Assembly (NCBI GenBank): GCA_038065175.1 | Contig: JBBTRN010000015.1 | Span: 1-19,049, forward strand | Source: JBBTRN01 sp038065175 | Lineage (GTDB): Bacteria > Patescibacteriota > Doudnabacteria > UBA920 | Direction of reading: 5' to 3' | DNA: 19,049 nucleotides | In this document: one piece after another, positions 11,944 through 18,241 of the stretch | Layout of the letters: every line of letters begins with the position of its first letter | How positions within the stretch are numbered: the first letter of the stretch is position 1 | The notes under the pieces: model-generated | The model's input: only the letters and a program-made list of their open reading frames with translations | Database searches by the model: none | What the model was told of the DNA's origin: nothing | Program-made: the position numbers and the translations under genes

Positions 11944-12921
11944 TATGGATATGTACCCGAGCTTCTCAATCACCCTTAACTTTGCCGGTTTGCTTCTGGG
12001 ATTTTCCTTAATTTCCGCTTCGCCCGCCGTAACCAGTTTTTTTGTTAAAACTTTACCCTGGGGGCTTTTCCCGCATATGCATTCAGGGAAATCTATTGGG
12101 CACACGCAACCACGCGTGAGTCCTGCAAAATATTGTTTGACTATCCTGTCCTCAAGCGAATGGAAGGCTACTATGGCCAGCCTGCCTCTGGGTTTTAAAA
12201 TATCGAATGCTTTGGGCAAAAAAGCCTGTAAATTTTCGAGCTCGCGGTTGACTTCTATCCTTAAGGCCTGGAAAATCCTCCTAGCCGAATCATCCGCACG
12301 GTGCTTAACCGGCTTAGGCAATGCTTCCACAATTATTTGATGCAGATCGGTGGTGTACTTTATTTGGTTCTTAGTTCTAAATTCTTGAATCTTTTTTACG
12401 ATTTGCCCGGCAAATTTTTCCTCGCCGTATTCCTTAAATATTTTAAGCAGTCTTTCTTTTTCGTAATTATTTAAAATAAACTTTGCGTCCGGACCATCCG
12501 CGGATTTGTCAAACCGCATGTCGAGAACTTCTTTTTTTTGGAAACTAATCCCGCGCCCTGATTCGTCCAGCTGGTACGATGACAACCCAAGATCCGCGAC
12601 AATGCCGTCTGGCGCTGGAAAGCCATGATGGCTGATTATCTTATCTAAATCCCGGAAATTGCCATGATGTATAATTAAATTTTGTTTTGTTACTTCAGAT
12701 TCCTGATTCTTTTTGAAATTTGAAATTTGAAATTTGAAATTATTTATCGCGTCTTCATCTAAATCTATGACCAAAACTTTGCCGTGTGGTTTTATCTTAT
12801 CTAGGATCGCCGAGGCGTAACCTCCGCCGCCTAAAGTCGCGTCTACGAAATTCTGGCCGGGACGAGGGTCCAAATATTTAATAACTTCGTTAAGTAATAC
12901 TGGAGTGTGGACATAAGACAT
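11926..12921 (-). CDS. rsmH: 16S rRNA (cytosine-1402-N4)-methyltransferase RsmH
   Basis: A 331-residue S-adenosylmethionine-dependent enzyme that methylates N4 of C1402 in 16S rRNA. Seen: HTPVLLNEVI (5-14), motif I FVDATLGGGGYASAIL (25-40), DLGLSSYQLDESGRGISF (110-127), HRADDSARRIFQALRIEVN (207-225), VAFHSLEDR (251-259), and a four-Cys patch GCVCPIDFPECICG. Two oddities come from repeat DNA. Residues about 61-71 (NNFKFQISNFK) are encoded by four tandem copies of a TTGAAAT heptamer (12713-12740). The last five codons SGPTR and the stop are the end of a dispersed repeat, beyond the usual family end near LRVIEKL. Start ATG 12919-12921 lacks a Shine-Dalgarno. Confidence 0.95.
   Translation of the reverse strand: MSYVHTPVLLNEVIKYLDPRPGQNFVDATLGGGGYASAILDKIKPHGKVLVIDLDEDAINNFKFQISNFKKNQESEVTKQNLIIHHGNFRDLDKIISHHGFPAPDGIVADLGLSSYQLDESGRGISFQKKEVLDMRFDKSADGPDAKFILNNYEKERLLKIFKEYGEEKFAGQIVKKIQEFRTKNQIKYTTDLHQIIVEALPKPVKHRADDSARRIFQALRIEVNRELENLQAFLPKAFDILKPRGRLAIVAFHSLEDRIVKQYFAGLTRGCVCPIDFPECICGKSPQGKVLTKKLVTAGEAEIKENPRSKPAKLRVIEKLGYISISGPTR
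12713..12740. repeat. Heptamer tandem repeat TTGAAAT x4 inside rsmH
   Basis: Four exact copies of TTGAAAT. Because 7 is not a multiple of 3 the copies are read in changing frames. The same words (ATTTGAAAT, AATTTGTAATTTGA) fill the mraZ-rsmH gap at 12924-13026. Confidence 0.85.
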
Positions 12922-12923
12922 AA

Positions 12924-13026
12924 TTTCAAATTACAAATACCAAATGTCAAATAAAATCCCAATTTTTAAATTTCAAAATTAGACATTTGGCATTCATTTG
13001 AAATTTGTAATTTGATATTTGAAATT
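12924..13026. repeat. AT-rich inverted repeat between mraZ and rsmH
   Basis: Left arm words TTTCAAATTACAAAT and CCAAATGTC have counterparts on the right as GACATTTGG and ATTTGTAATTTGA, giving an imperfect long hairpin in the operon mRNA. No terminator T-run and no promoter are obvious. Confidence 0.65.
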
Positions 13027-13028
13027 AG

Positions 13029-13460
13029 TTAAACTCCCAATGACCCTAATTGCTCCGCGATTTCATTGCTGTCCTTTTCAGTCTGTTTCTTATAAGCAGT
13101 CCACAGCTCCTCGCTCCATATTTCCACGCGGTTGTAAAGCCCGGCGAAGACCACCTTTTTGCGCATTTTGGCAAAATCCTTCAAATAGCCGGGCAAAGTT
13201 ATCCTCCCCTGCTTGTCGATTTCAAAATCCATGGCGCCGGCTAGCATCAGTCGGGAAAAAGCGCGGGTATTGCTGGTAGAAATTGGGAGACTAGCCAACT
13301 TTTCCGCTAACTTTTTCCATTCTTCTATTGTATATAAAAATAAGGACTGGTCTAAACCCCTGGTTACAACCACTTTTTTCTTAAGCAATGGCCTAAACTT
13401 TGCCGGGACAGCTATTCTGCTTTTTTCGTCTAAACTTGCCTGGTATTCACCGATGAACAT
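13029..13460 (-). CDS. mraZ: Transcriptional regulator MraZ
   Basis: A 143-residue protein with two SpoVT/AbrB-like halves, each with the family signature: DEKSRIAVPAKFR (residues 11-23) and DKQGRITLPGYL (about 82-93). MraZ forms a ring-shaped oligomer, binds repeated boxes before its own gene and represses the dcw cluster in E. coli. Here it is the first gene, followed by rsmH, the ftsL-like gene and ftsI. Length is that of the family. Start ATG 13458-13460 has no Shine-Dalgarno. Matching 10-bp-spaced boxes lie at the predicted transcript start (13573-13596), so autorepression is likely. Confidence 0.95.
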   Translation of the reverse strand: MFIGEYQASLDEKSRIAVPAKFRPLLKKKVVVTRGLDQSLFLYTIEEWKKLAEKLASLPISTSNTRAFSRLMLAGAMDFEIDKQGRITLPGYLKDFAKMRKKVVFAGLYNRVEIWSEELWTAYKKQTEKDSNEIAEQLGSLGV

Positions 13461-13465
13461 TTAAA

Positions 13466-13525
13466 TAGTTTGTAGCGTGTAGGGAGTAGCATTTAGCCAA
13501 ACAAAGAGATGCTTGCTACAAACTA
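13466..13525 (-). promoter_or_regulatory. Stem-loop in the mraZ leader
   Basis: TAGTTTGTAGC (13466-13476) pairs perfectly with GCTACAAACTA (13515-13525) around a 38-nt loop, 5 bases before the mraZ ATG on the mRNA. It could limit start-site access, or be another repeat of the TAGTTTGTAG kind. Confidence 0.5.
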
Positions 13526-13560
13526 ACTGCTACTTACTAAACTAAACGCTAATTATTTAT

Positions 13561-13596
13561 CCACAAATTACACCACTTTTCCCCACTTTTTACCAC
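13561..13596 (-). promoter_or_regulatory. MraZ-type operator: GTGG boxes at 10-bp spacing
   Basis: On the minus strand GTGG occurs at 13596-13593, 13586-13583 and 13576-13573, exactly 10 bp apart and each with A/G-rich spacers (GTGGTAAAA, GTGGGGAAAA, GTGGTG), plus a further GTGG at 13564-13561. This matches the known form of MraZ sites, three G-rich boxes one helical turn apart. They lie at and just after the predicted transcription start, as expected for repression. Confidence 0.8.
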
Positions 13597-13605
13597 TGTG
13601 AGATA

Positions 13606-13634
13606 ATTATACTCCACTAAAACCCATTATGCAA
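13606..13634 (-). promoter_or_regulatory. Promoter of the mraZ-rsmH-ftsL-ftsI operon
   Basis: On the minus strand TTGCAT (13634-13629) and TATAAT (13611-13606) are separated by 17 bp. The start should be near 13599, giving a leader of about 140 nt that begins in the MraZ boxes. Confidence 0.75.
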
Positions 13635-13647
13635 CAATCCACAAATA

Positions 13648-13671
13648 TAAAAAAACCGCTTTTTTAAGCGA
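13648..13671 (-). terminator. Terminator of the SpoU-type methyltransferase gene
   Basis: On the minus strand a short CGCTT/AAGCG-type hairpin is followed by GTTTTTTTAT, about 70 bp after the methyltransferase stop and before the mraZ promoter. Confidence 0.6.
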
Positions 13672-13718
13672 TTTTAACAGATTTTATGACTTTTAAATAT
13701 TAATATATCCACATATTC

Positions 13719-13743
13719 AAAGCTCAACCGATGGTTGAGCTTT
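13719..13743. terminator. Hairpin at the methyltransferase stop codon
   Basis: AAAGCTCAACC (13719-13729) pairs perfectly with GGTTGAGCTTT (13733-13743) around GAT, directly beside the stop codon at 13744-13746. The T-run is short on either strand, so it may act with the hairpin at 13648. Confidence 0.55.
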
Positions 13744-14208
13744 TCATCTAGTAGATTGGGATACCCAAAACGCAGCAATGCCAAAGGCTACGGAGACGTT
13801 TAGGCTTTCTTTTTTGCCTTGCATTGGGATTTCCACGACTTTATCGCATAAATTGATGATGGAGCGGCTCACTCCCCGCCTTTCTTCGCCTAAAACCAAA
13901 GCCAGAGGGAATTTGGGTTTGAATTTGCTGATGCTGATGGATTTAGCATTGTTTTCTAAGGCGACGATGCTTACGCCTTGCGTTTTGAGTTGTTTGATGA
14001 CTTTAATGGCGGATTTATGGTATTCCCACGCTATAAATTTTTCCGCGCCCAAAGCCACTTTGCCGATTTTCCCCGCGTGGACATAATAATCCGGCCTGCC
14101 GGTATAGCCCGTTAAATAAATCTTGGTTACCCCAAAAACGTCGGCAGTCCTAAAGATCGACCCCACATTGTGCAAAGACCGGATATTGTGGGCAATAACA
14201 GAGAACAT
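13744..14208 (-). CDS. SpoU/TrmH-family RNA 2'-O-methyltransferase
   Basis: A 154-residue trefoil-knot (SPOUT) methyltransferase that should methylate a ribose 2'-OH in tRNA or rRNA with S-adenosylmethionine. The three family motifs are clear: motif 1 NIRSLHNVGSIFRTAD (residues 8-23) with the catalytic Arg, motif 2 LALVLGEERRGVSRSII (about 101-117), and motif 3 IPMQGKKESLNVSVAFGIAA (about 127-146). It consists of the catalytic domain only, without the N-terminal substrate-binding domain of RlmB, closest in size to minimal TrmL/TrmH-like proteins. The RNA target cannot be read from sequence. Start ATG 14206-14208, no Shine-Dalgarno. It lies upstream of mraZ on the same strand but has its own terminator. 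Confidence 0.93.
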   Translation of the reverse strand: MFSVIAHNIRSLHNVGSIFRTADVFGVTKIYLTGYTGRPDYYVHAGKIGKVALGAEKFIAWEYHKSAIKVIKQLKTQGVSIVALENNAKSISISKFKPKFPLALVLGEERRGVSRSIINLCDKVVEIPMQGKKESLNVSVAFGIAAFWVSQSTR

Positions 14209-14311
14209 AGTGAAAAATTAAAAACTAAAAGTGAAAAACCTGTGGTGAGCTTGTCGAATCCAATACAATTCAAAATTTAAAGTTTTGCACTGTAATTTTA
14301 AGCTTTTCGCT

Positions 14312-14458
14312 TTACGTTTTGCCCTGTAAAGGAAAAACTGAAGAATTTACTTCCTCTTCGGTTTTAAAATTTTGTATGGAAAACAAAAGAGCGGCGGCAA
14401 TGCCTACGGCCGCAAGAATTGTTATGGCTAAATATATTGGTTTATGGGTCCGGAACAT
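14312..14458 (-). CDS. 48-residue single-helix membrane peptide
   Basis: ATG 14456-14458 to TAA 14312-14314 encodes 48 residues: a basic start MFRTHKP, a membrane helix IYLAITILAAVGIAAALLFS, then a charged, polar tail rich in Glu and Ser. The start is 3 bp after the stop of the PPC-domain gene, and a GGAGGG Shine-Dalgarno 6 nt upstream lies in the repeat-derived end of that gene. Clean topology and tight coupling support a real gene despite the small size. Function unknown; it may be an anchor or regulator linked to its operon. The 103 bp between its stop and the next gene hold AT-rich repeat words such as AGTGAAAAA and a GAGCTTGTCGAATCC fragment, with no gene. Confidence 0.65.
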   Translation of the reverse strand: MFRTHKPIYLAITILAAVGIAAALLFSIQNFKTEEEVNSSVFPLQGKT

Positions 14459-14461
14459 TTT

Positions 14462-14500
14462 TCACCCTCCCCTAACCCCTCCCCTCGAGGGAGGGGAAGA
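14462..14500. repeat. CCCTCCCC-type dispersed repeat at a gene end
   Basis: CACCCTCCCCTAACCCCTCC followed by a CCCTC/GAGGG palindrome. A related copy in opposite orientation lies at 17723-17759 inside the PIN pseudogene. It encodes the tail and stop of the PPC gene and the Shine-Dalgarno of the next gene. Confidence 0.75.
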
Positions 14501-14917
14501 AAAAAGTAAATTTAAATTCATTCCCTCATCCAGCTTTCTTTCCATCTTCCCATCCAGTTTTATTAAAAACACCTCGCAAGTCGCGGAAACTACGAGTTTA
14601 AATAAATGCCCTCCCAGGGTGGAAAAATCAGCGCGCGATAAGACAGCATGCGCATGGAGTGCGACATTGTTATTTAACAACGAACTATTTCCTGTTAAAG
14701 ATACAATTTCCAAATCTTCCTCAAAAACTTTATTCTGGTACTTTTTAGTTTCCAAATTAAAATAAGAAAGCTCTGCTAAACCGCAAGCGCCAATTGCGCT
14801 AAAATAAGATGCGCCAATGTTTTCGCTGGCTATGAATTTCTTTAAATTTTCAGAAACTTCCTCGCCCTTGTCAAAACGGAGTATGTAGCGACGGCCGTCT
14901 TTGAGAGTTATTTTCAT
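14462..14917 (-). CDS. PPC/DUF296-domain protein
   Basis: A 151-residue protein with the PCC/PPC (DUF296) fold seen in bacterial stand-alone proteins and plant AT-hook proteins. Seen: MKITLKDGRRYILRFDKGEEV start, IGASYFSAIGACGLAELSYF, the core LHAHAVLSRADFSTLGGHLF with three His (88, 90, 104) that match the family's metal-binding positions, and VVSATCEVFL. Bacterial members form trimers and their role is unsettled. The final residues SPPSRGGVRGG and the stop are encoded by a GC-rich dispersed repeat (see 14462-14500), so the natural end is probably near residue 139. It follows the response regulator by 95 bp and overlaps nothing; the 48-residue gene starts 3 bp after it. Confidence 0.85.
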   Translation of the reverse strand: MKITLKDGRRYILRFDKGEEVSENLKKFIASENIGASYFSAIGACGLAELSYFNLETKKYQNKVFEEDLEIVSLTGNSSLLNNNVALHAHAVLSRADFSTLGGHLFKLVVSATCEVFLIKLDGKMERKLDEGMNLNLLFSSPPSRGGVRGG

Positions 14918-14940
14918 AATATGGTTTTCGTTATCGATAG

Positions 14941-15005
14941 CCGTATCGTTTAGAGGTTTCGTCTAACGCTAAACAATGACAAAAACGATACGGGTTACGA
15001 AACCT
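14941..15005. repeat. Two crossed inverted repeats (A-B-A'-B' order)
   Basis: A: CCGTATCGTTT (14941-14951) with AAACGATACGG (14983-14993), 11 bp. B: AGGTTTCGT (14954-14962) with ACGAAACCT (14997-15005), 9 bp. The pairs interlock, so they form either a pseudoknot or alternative hairpins. It lies in the gap between the response regulator and PPC genes, thus in the mRNA leader of the latter. Confidence 0.7.
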
Positions 15006-15012
15006 AAAACCC

Positions 15013-15396
15013 TTACCCTAGCTTTACATCCCGGCTCAAAACTTCCTTAACCTTTTTCACCACCTCTTCAATTGACTGGTCGCTTTTGAGCAAATAATCC
15101 GTGGCTCCAGCTTCCACAATCTTGCTAATAGAATCCACATCGCCGATGTTAGTAAGCACAATTACCGGCAGTTTGGCTGTTTCGGTATTTGACTTTAATT
15201 CCCACAAAACGCCGATGCCGTCGAGTTTGGGCATCATTATGTCCAAAAGCAAAAGCTCGGGTTTTATTTCTTTGACTTTTGCCAGGGCTTCTTCGCCGTC
15301 ATACGCGGCCGTAACCTCGTACCCCTCATTTTTTAGCGCGTCGCACAGGGAACCCGATATTAATTTATCGTCTTCCGCGACTAAGATTTTTGCCAT
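15013..15396 (-). CDS. Single-domain response regulator (receiver only)
   Basis: A 127-residue CheY-like receiver with no output domain. Key residues: acidic pair Asp9/Asp10 (AEDD), phosphoacceptor Asp52 (LLLLDIMMP), switch Thr82 (VLTNIGD), and Lys104 (YLLKSD). It would be phosphorylated by the histidine kinase encoded just upstream and act by protein contact, not by binding DNA. The start ATG 15394-15396 has an AAAGG Shine-Dalgarno 7 nt upstream. The gap to the kinase holds a TTTAGGA-type repeat. The partner it signals to is not visible; candidates in the same run are the PPC and 88-residue proteins. Confidence 0.93.
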   Translation of the reverse strand: MAKILVAEDDKLISGSLCDALKNEGYEVTAAYDGEEALAKVKEIKPELLLLDIMMPKLDGIGVLWELKSNTETAKLPVIVLTNIGDVDSISKIVEAGATDYLLKSDQSIEEVVKKVKEVLSRDVKLG

Positions 15397-15404
15397 ATAT
15401 TTAA

Positions 15405-15545
15405 CCTTTCTTAAATTCGAAATTCGAATATCTAAACCCTAAACAAATTCAAATATTAAACCCCAAATTCCTAAACCTCTTGGTTTAGAATTTATTTTTT
15501 TGAATTTTAGATATTATTTAGGATTTAGGATTTCGTGTTTAGAAT
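15405..15545. repeat. AT-rich TTTAGGA/TCTAAAC inverted repeat, kinase 3' side
   Basis: Many variants of CTAAACC, AAATTC and TTTAGGATTTAGGATTT. A central hairpin AAATTCCTAAACC-TCTT-GGTTTAGAATTT lies at 15465-15493. The same word family fills 17225-17350 on the other side of the kinase gene. Confidence 0.7.
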
Positions 15546-15558
15546 TTTATACATTTAT

Positions 15559-17223
15559 TTATTTAATTGGTAATGAAAAATAGAAAGTGCTGCCTAAATT
15601 TTCACCCGCGCTCTCTGCCCATATTTTCCCGCCATGGGATTCTACAATGCCTTTAGATACCACCAAGCCTAAGCCTGTGCCTTTACGCGACCTATCGCCG
15701 GATTTCAACTGCTTAAATTTGGAAAAAAGCATGCTTAAATCTTCCGGCTGTATCCCTATGCCTGTGTCCTTTATGGCAACCACGGCTTCGCCTTTTTTCG
15801 CGTCCATTTGCAAATTGATTTCTATTTGGCCGCTGTCGGAATATTTAACAGCGTTGGAAAACAAATTTCCCAGAACCTGACTAACGCGGACTTTGTCGAA
15901 CTTTAGCATGGCTTTGGGGGGCGAAGTTATATTCATGCCCAAATGCTTCATTTCCGCCTGGGGGCGGAAGGCCGAAACTTGGCTGTTAATAATTTCCACC
16001 AGGTCATAATCCTGTAAATTTAATTCGAACTTGCCGGCTTCGATTTTAGCGACATCCAATAAGTCATTCACCAATTCCAGCATATTATTGGAGGCTGTTT
16101 CTATTGTGACCACCGTGTCTTTAATCTTTTTAGGCTCAACCCCCTGGGCCGCGGCTAAATTCTTTATTAGACTTTCCGAAGACCAGCGCACCGCGGTGAG
16201 CGGCGCGCGTAATTCATGCACCATCATTGCCGTAAATTCCTGGCGCAGTTTTTCCAAAGACTTTTCGGTAGTAATGTCGTGGAAAACTACGCTGGCTCCT
16301 ATTTTTTCCCCATTATTGTCTTTTACCGGGGAAATAGTAATTTCCAAGGCCTTGTCCTTTAAATAAACTTCAGGCGTAATAATAGGCTTATTTTGCCCCA
16401 GAGCCTGGTCGATTTTTGTCCTAAGGTCTAATTTGCCGGCTAGCCCGTCTACTATGTCATAGAGCGTCACGCCGCGGTCTTTAGGTATATTAAAAATATC
16501 GCTTACCATGGGATTATGCACCAAAAGCTGATTGTTGATGTCGAGCATTATTACCCCGTCTGTGAGCGAATAAATAATCGCCGCCAGCTTGCCCTTTTCG
16601 CTTTCTAGCACAGCTTGCAATTTTGAAACAGCGGTCGCGGCCTGGTTGGTAATGGTGTACAAAATGGCAGCCTGGCTTTCCCCGTAGCGCCCTTTTTCAG
16701 AAGAAGCGACGTTTATTAAGCCGACCAATTTGCCCGAAATTACAACGGGGAGGTTAAAAAAAGACTGAACCTTGCCTTTTAAATTGTCATCCAGGATATT
16801 TCCGGTAATAATCTCGTCAATTTTTTGGGGATGCATTTCCTGGTTATAAATCGTACTGTAAGACAGGAGCATCTTTTCCCTTACTTCCTCCACAAACGAA
16901 TGGTTAACCGAATTTTGCACCTGGCATTTAAAAATGACTTTGCCGGTATTTTCCAAAACCATGTAAGAAACCGTATCGTAATCAAGAAGGTTGCCGAGGC
17001 TGCTTGTGATAATATCCACAATCTTATTTGTATCGAGGGAGTAGCCAATCCTTTCGTTGATTTCCTTTAGCACCTGGGCTTGGTAAACTTTTTGCTGCAG
17101 CTCCAAAGACTGGCTCGCTTCGGAACGCAAAAATTTGCGCTCTCGCATGGTAGTGTACGCGTAACCCGCGACCACTAAGGCCAGCATTATAAAGTCAATA
17201 ATGAGAAGATAGTTGACAATCAC
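15559..17223 (-). CDS. Membrane sensor histidine kinase (GAF-PAS-HisKA-HATPase)
   Basis: A 554-residue kinase. One membrane helix (residues 4-24) is followed by a coiled linker, a GAF-like domain (about 50-205), a PAS domain (about 207-320, IIYSLTDGVIMLDINNQLLV), and HisKA with phospho-His336 in MMVHELRAPLTAV. The HATPase domain has N-box VLGNLFSNAVKY (450-461), G1 DTGIG (486-490), F-box LFSKFKQL and G2 GTGLGL (515-520). It has almost no external loop, so sensing is probably cytoplasmic through GAF/PAS or in the membrane. The inferred start is GTG at 17221-17223, with TAGGA 6 nt upstream that belongs to the TTTAGGA repeat. Its likely partner is the receiver at 15013. Confidence 0.95.
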   Translation of the reverse strand: MIVNYLLIIDFIMLALVVAGYAYTTMRERKFLRSEASQSLELQQKVYQAQVLKEINERIGYSLDTNKIVDIITSSLGNLLDYDTVSYMVLENTGKVIFKCQVQNSVNHSFVEEVREKMLLSYSTIYNQEMHPQKIDEIITGNILDDNLKGKVQSFFNLPVVISGKLVGLINVASSEKGRYGESQAAILYTITNQAATAVSKLQAVLESEKGKLAAIIYSLTDGVIMLDINNQLLVHNPMVSDIFNIPKDRGVTLYDIVDGLAGKLDLRTKIDQALGQNKPIITPEVYLKDKALEITISPVKDNNGEKIGASVVFHDITTEKSLEKLRQEFTAMMVHELRAPLTAVRWSSESLIKNLAAAQGVEPKKIKDTVVTIETASNNMLELVNDLLDVAKIEAGKFELNLQDYDLVEIINSQVSAFRPQAEMKHLGMNITSPPKAMLKFDKVRVSQVLGNLFSNAVKYSDSGQIEINLQMDAKKGEAVVAIKDTGIGIQPEDLSMLFSKFKQLKSGDRSRKGTGLGLVVSKGIVESHGGKIWAESAGENLGSTFYFSLPIK

Positions 17224-17224
17224 A

Positions 17225-17350
17225 AAATTCCTAAATCCTAAATCCTAAACAAATCACAAATTCTATCCGCCTTAGGCGGACCAAATTCAGGGTTTAAATA
17301 TTTGAATTTAATTTTTAAAATTTGCTTAGAGTTTAGATATTAGAATTTAG
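17225..17350. repeat. AT-rich TTTAGGA repeat with TCCGCC palindrome, kinase 5' side
   Basis: CCTAAATCCTAAATCCTAAA (17230-17249, minus-strand TTTAGGATTTAGG), a TCCGCC-TTA-GGCGGA palindrome (17266-17280), and TTTAGAGTTTAGATATTAGA words. The palindrome resembles the one in the tRNA-Gln array. No gene is seen. Confidence 0.7.
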
Positions 17351-17353
17351 AGT

Positions 17354-17620
17354 TTATATGGCCTTTAATGTCGGATATTTTTCCACTAAACTATTTAAGG
17401 TCATTTGCGCAATTTGTCCGGACAATTGCATGTATTCATTCGCCACGCCCTTTAAGACCAATTGCGGGTCAGCGGAAATGTCCATTACCGTGCCGTCGTC
17501 GCCAATTTTTAACCCTGGAATTTTTCGGGCCTTGTCCAAAGCAATATTAGGACCCAAGACTACCATTTGTTTTTGTATTAGGTCGGTTAACATTTGCTTA
17601 TACTCTTCGTGATCTGACAT
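17354..17620 (-). CDS. 88-residue protein of unknown function, kinase-associated
   Basis: Started at ATG 17618-17620, which has a strong AAAGGAG Shine-Dalgarno 8 nt upstream; an ATG 13 codons earlier has none. The sequence is mostly helical with a central basic-hydrophobic patch (ALDKARKIPGLKIGDDGTVM) and a turn ISADPQLVLKGV. No membrane helix. I cannot name the family. It is the first gene of a minus-strand run leading into the histidine kinase and receiver, with an extended -10 promoter, so it is likely part of that signalling unit. Confidence 0.78.
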   Translation of the reverse strand: MSDHEEYKQMLTDLIQKQMVVLGPNIALDKARKIPGLKIGDDGTVMDISADPQLVLKGVANEYMQLSGQIAQMTLNSLVEKYPTLKAI

Positions 17621-17658
17621 ATTTTTGTCTCCTTTAAATGATATTATTTGATAAAACA

Positions 17659-17667
17659 ATTATACCA
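17659..17667 (-). promoter_or_regulatory. Extended -10 promoter of the signalling gene run
   Basis: On the minus strand TGGTATAAT (17667-17659) is an extended -10 element; the -35 position holds a poor TTAGCG. The start should be near 17652, giving a leader of about 30 nt before the ATG at 17620. Confidence 0.6.
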
Positions 17668-17670
17668 CAT

Positions 17671-17901
17671 TTATTCGCCTCCGCTAATACCCCGCGGCTT
17701 GCCGCGGTGTTCCTTGTAGTTTTCCCTCCCCTTGATGGGGAGGGTTAGGGAGGGGTGATGCAGTCTGTCGTAAAGATCTTTAGACAGTTGATACCTCGTC
17801 AGCTTGCCCCGAGGTAGTTCATTAGAACCTTTCCAAAAATTTTGACGGCCCAATAATTTCAAAGCTGAAATTAAAATATTGGTGTCAAAAACCACCCGCA
17901 T
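17671..17901 (-). pseudogene. PIN-domain toxin, truncated and replaced by repeats
   Basis: The frame starts as a normal PIN domain, MRVVFDTNILISALKLLG with the first catalytic Asp, but after about 25 residues the rest is repeat-derived: NELPRGKLTRYQ (17790-17825 region), HHPSLTLPIKGRE (17723-17759 CCCTCCCC repeat) and HRGKPRGISGGE (CCGCGGCTTGCCGCGG hairpin). None of the later PIN acidic residues remain, and it is 76 residues instead of about 135. It overlaps the end of the ribbon-helix-helix antitoxin gene by 17 bp. A toxin gene broken by insertion, probably inactive. Confidence 0.75.
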
Positions 17902-18145
17902 TTTTTTGTTTTCTTAACTGCCTAACAACGGCTACGGAATCCTTTAAACTCTTAAAACCCGCTTTTTTGGCCCTAATGGAAAATTCTCCTCTAAAAGAAC
18001 TCATTTTGCTAAGCGCGATTTGCCTGCGCAAAATCCCGCGCACATATTCTGACCGCGTCATATTTTCACTCTTGGCCGCAATATTAATTTCCCTCGCCAT
18101 TGCCTTAGGCAAAGAAATAGGTATAATTGTGGTAACTGATAACAT
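17885..18145 (-). CDS. Ribbon-helix-helix antitoxin
   Basis: 86 residues from ATG 18143-18145. A longer frame begins at a TTG inside the -35 hexamer and cannot be the real start. Residues 5-15 (TTIIPISLPKA) form the DNA-contacting ribbon strand, and AREINIAAKSENMTRSEYVR then GILRRQI form the two helices of the MetJ/Arc/CopG fold. The basic C-terminal half (about 45-86) would bind the toxin. It precedes the truncated PIN gene with a 17-bp overlap, the usual antitoxin-first layout. With its toxin broken it may be an orphan repressor. Promoter at 18177-18205. Confidence 0.82.
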   Translation of the reverse strand: MLSVTTIIPISLPKAMAREINIAAKSENMTRSEYVRGILRRQIALSKMSSFRGEFSIRAKKAGFKSLKDSVAVVRQLRKQKNAGGF

Positions 18146-18176
18146 AAAAAATTTATTAATTTTAATAATATTTATT

Positions 18177-18205
18177 AAAATAACACAAAAACAAAACTCT
18201 GTCAA
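18177..18205 (-). promoter_or_regulatory. Promoter of the RHH antitoxin gene
   Basis: On the minus strand TTGACA (18205-18200) and TATTTT (18182-18177) are 17 bp apart. The start near 18170 leaves a leader of about 25 nt before ATG 18145. Confidence 0.65.
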
Positions 18206-18241
18206 AAAATAATTATTCTCATCTGGGATAAAGTTGGCATA

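Noticed and set aside
17885..18205. Longer antitoxin starting at TTG 18205
   Set aside because: That TTG is part of the TTGACA -35 hexamer, so it would not be transcribed; ATG 18145 starts the conserved domain.
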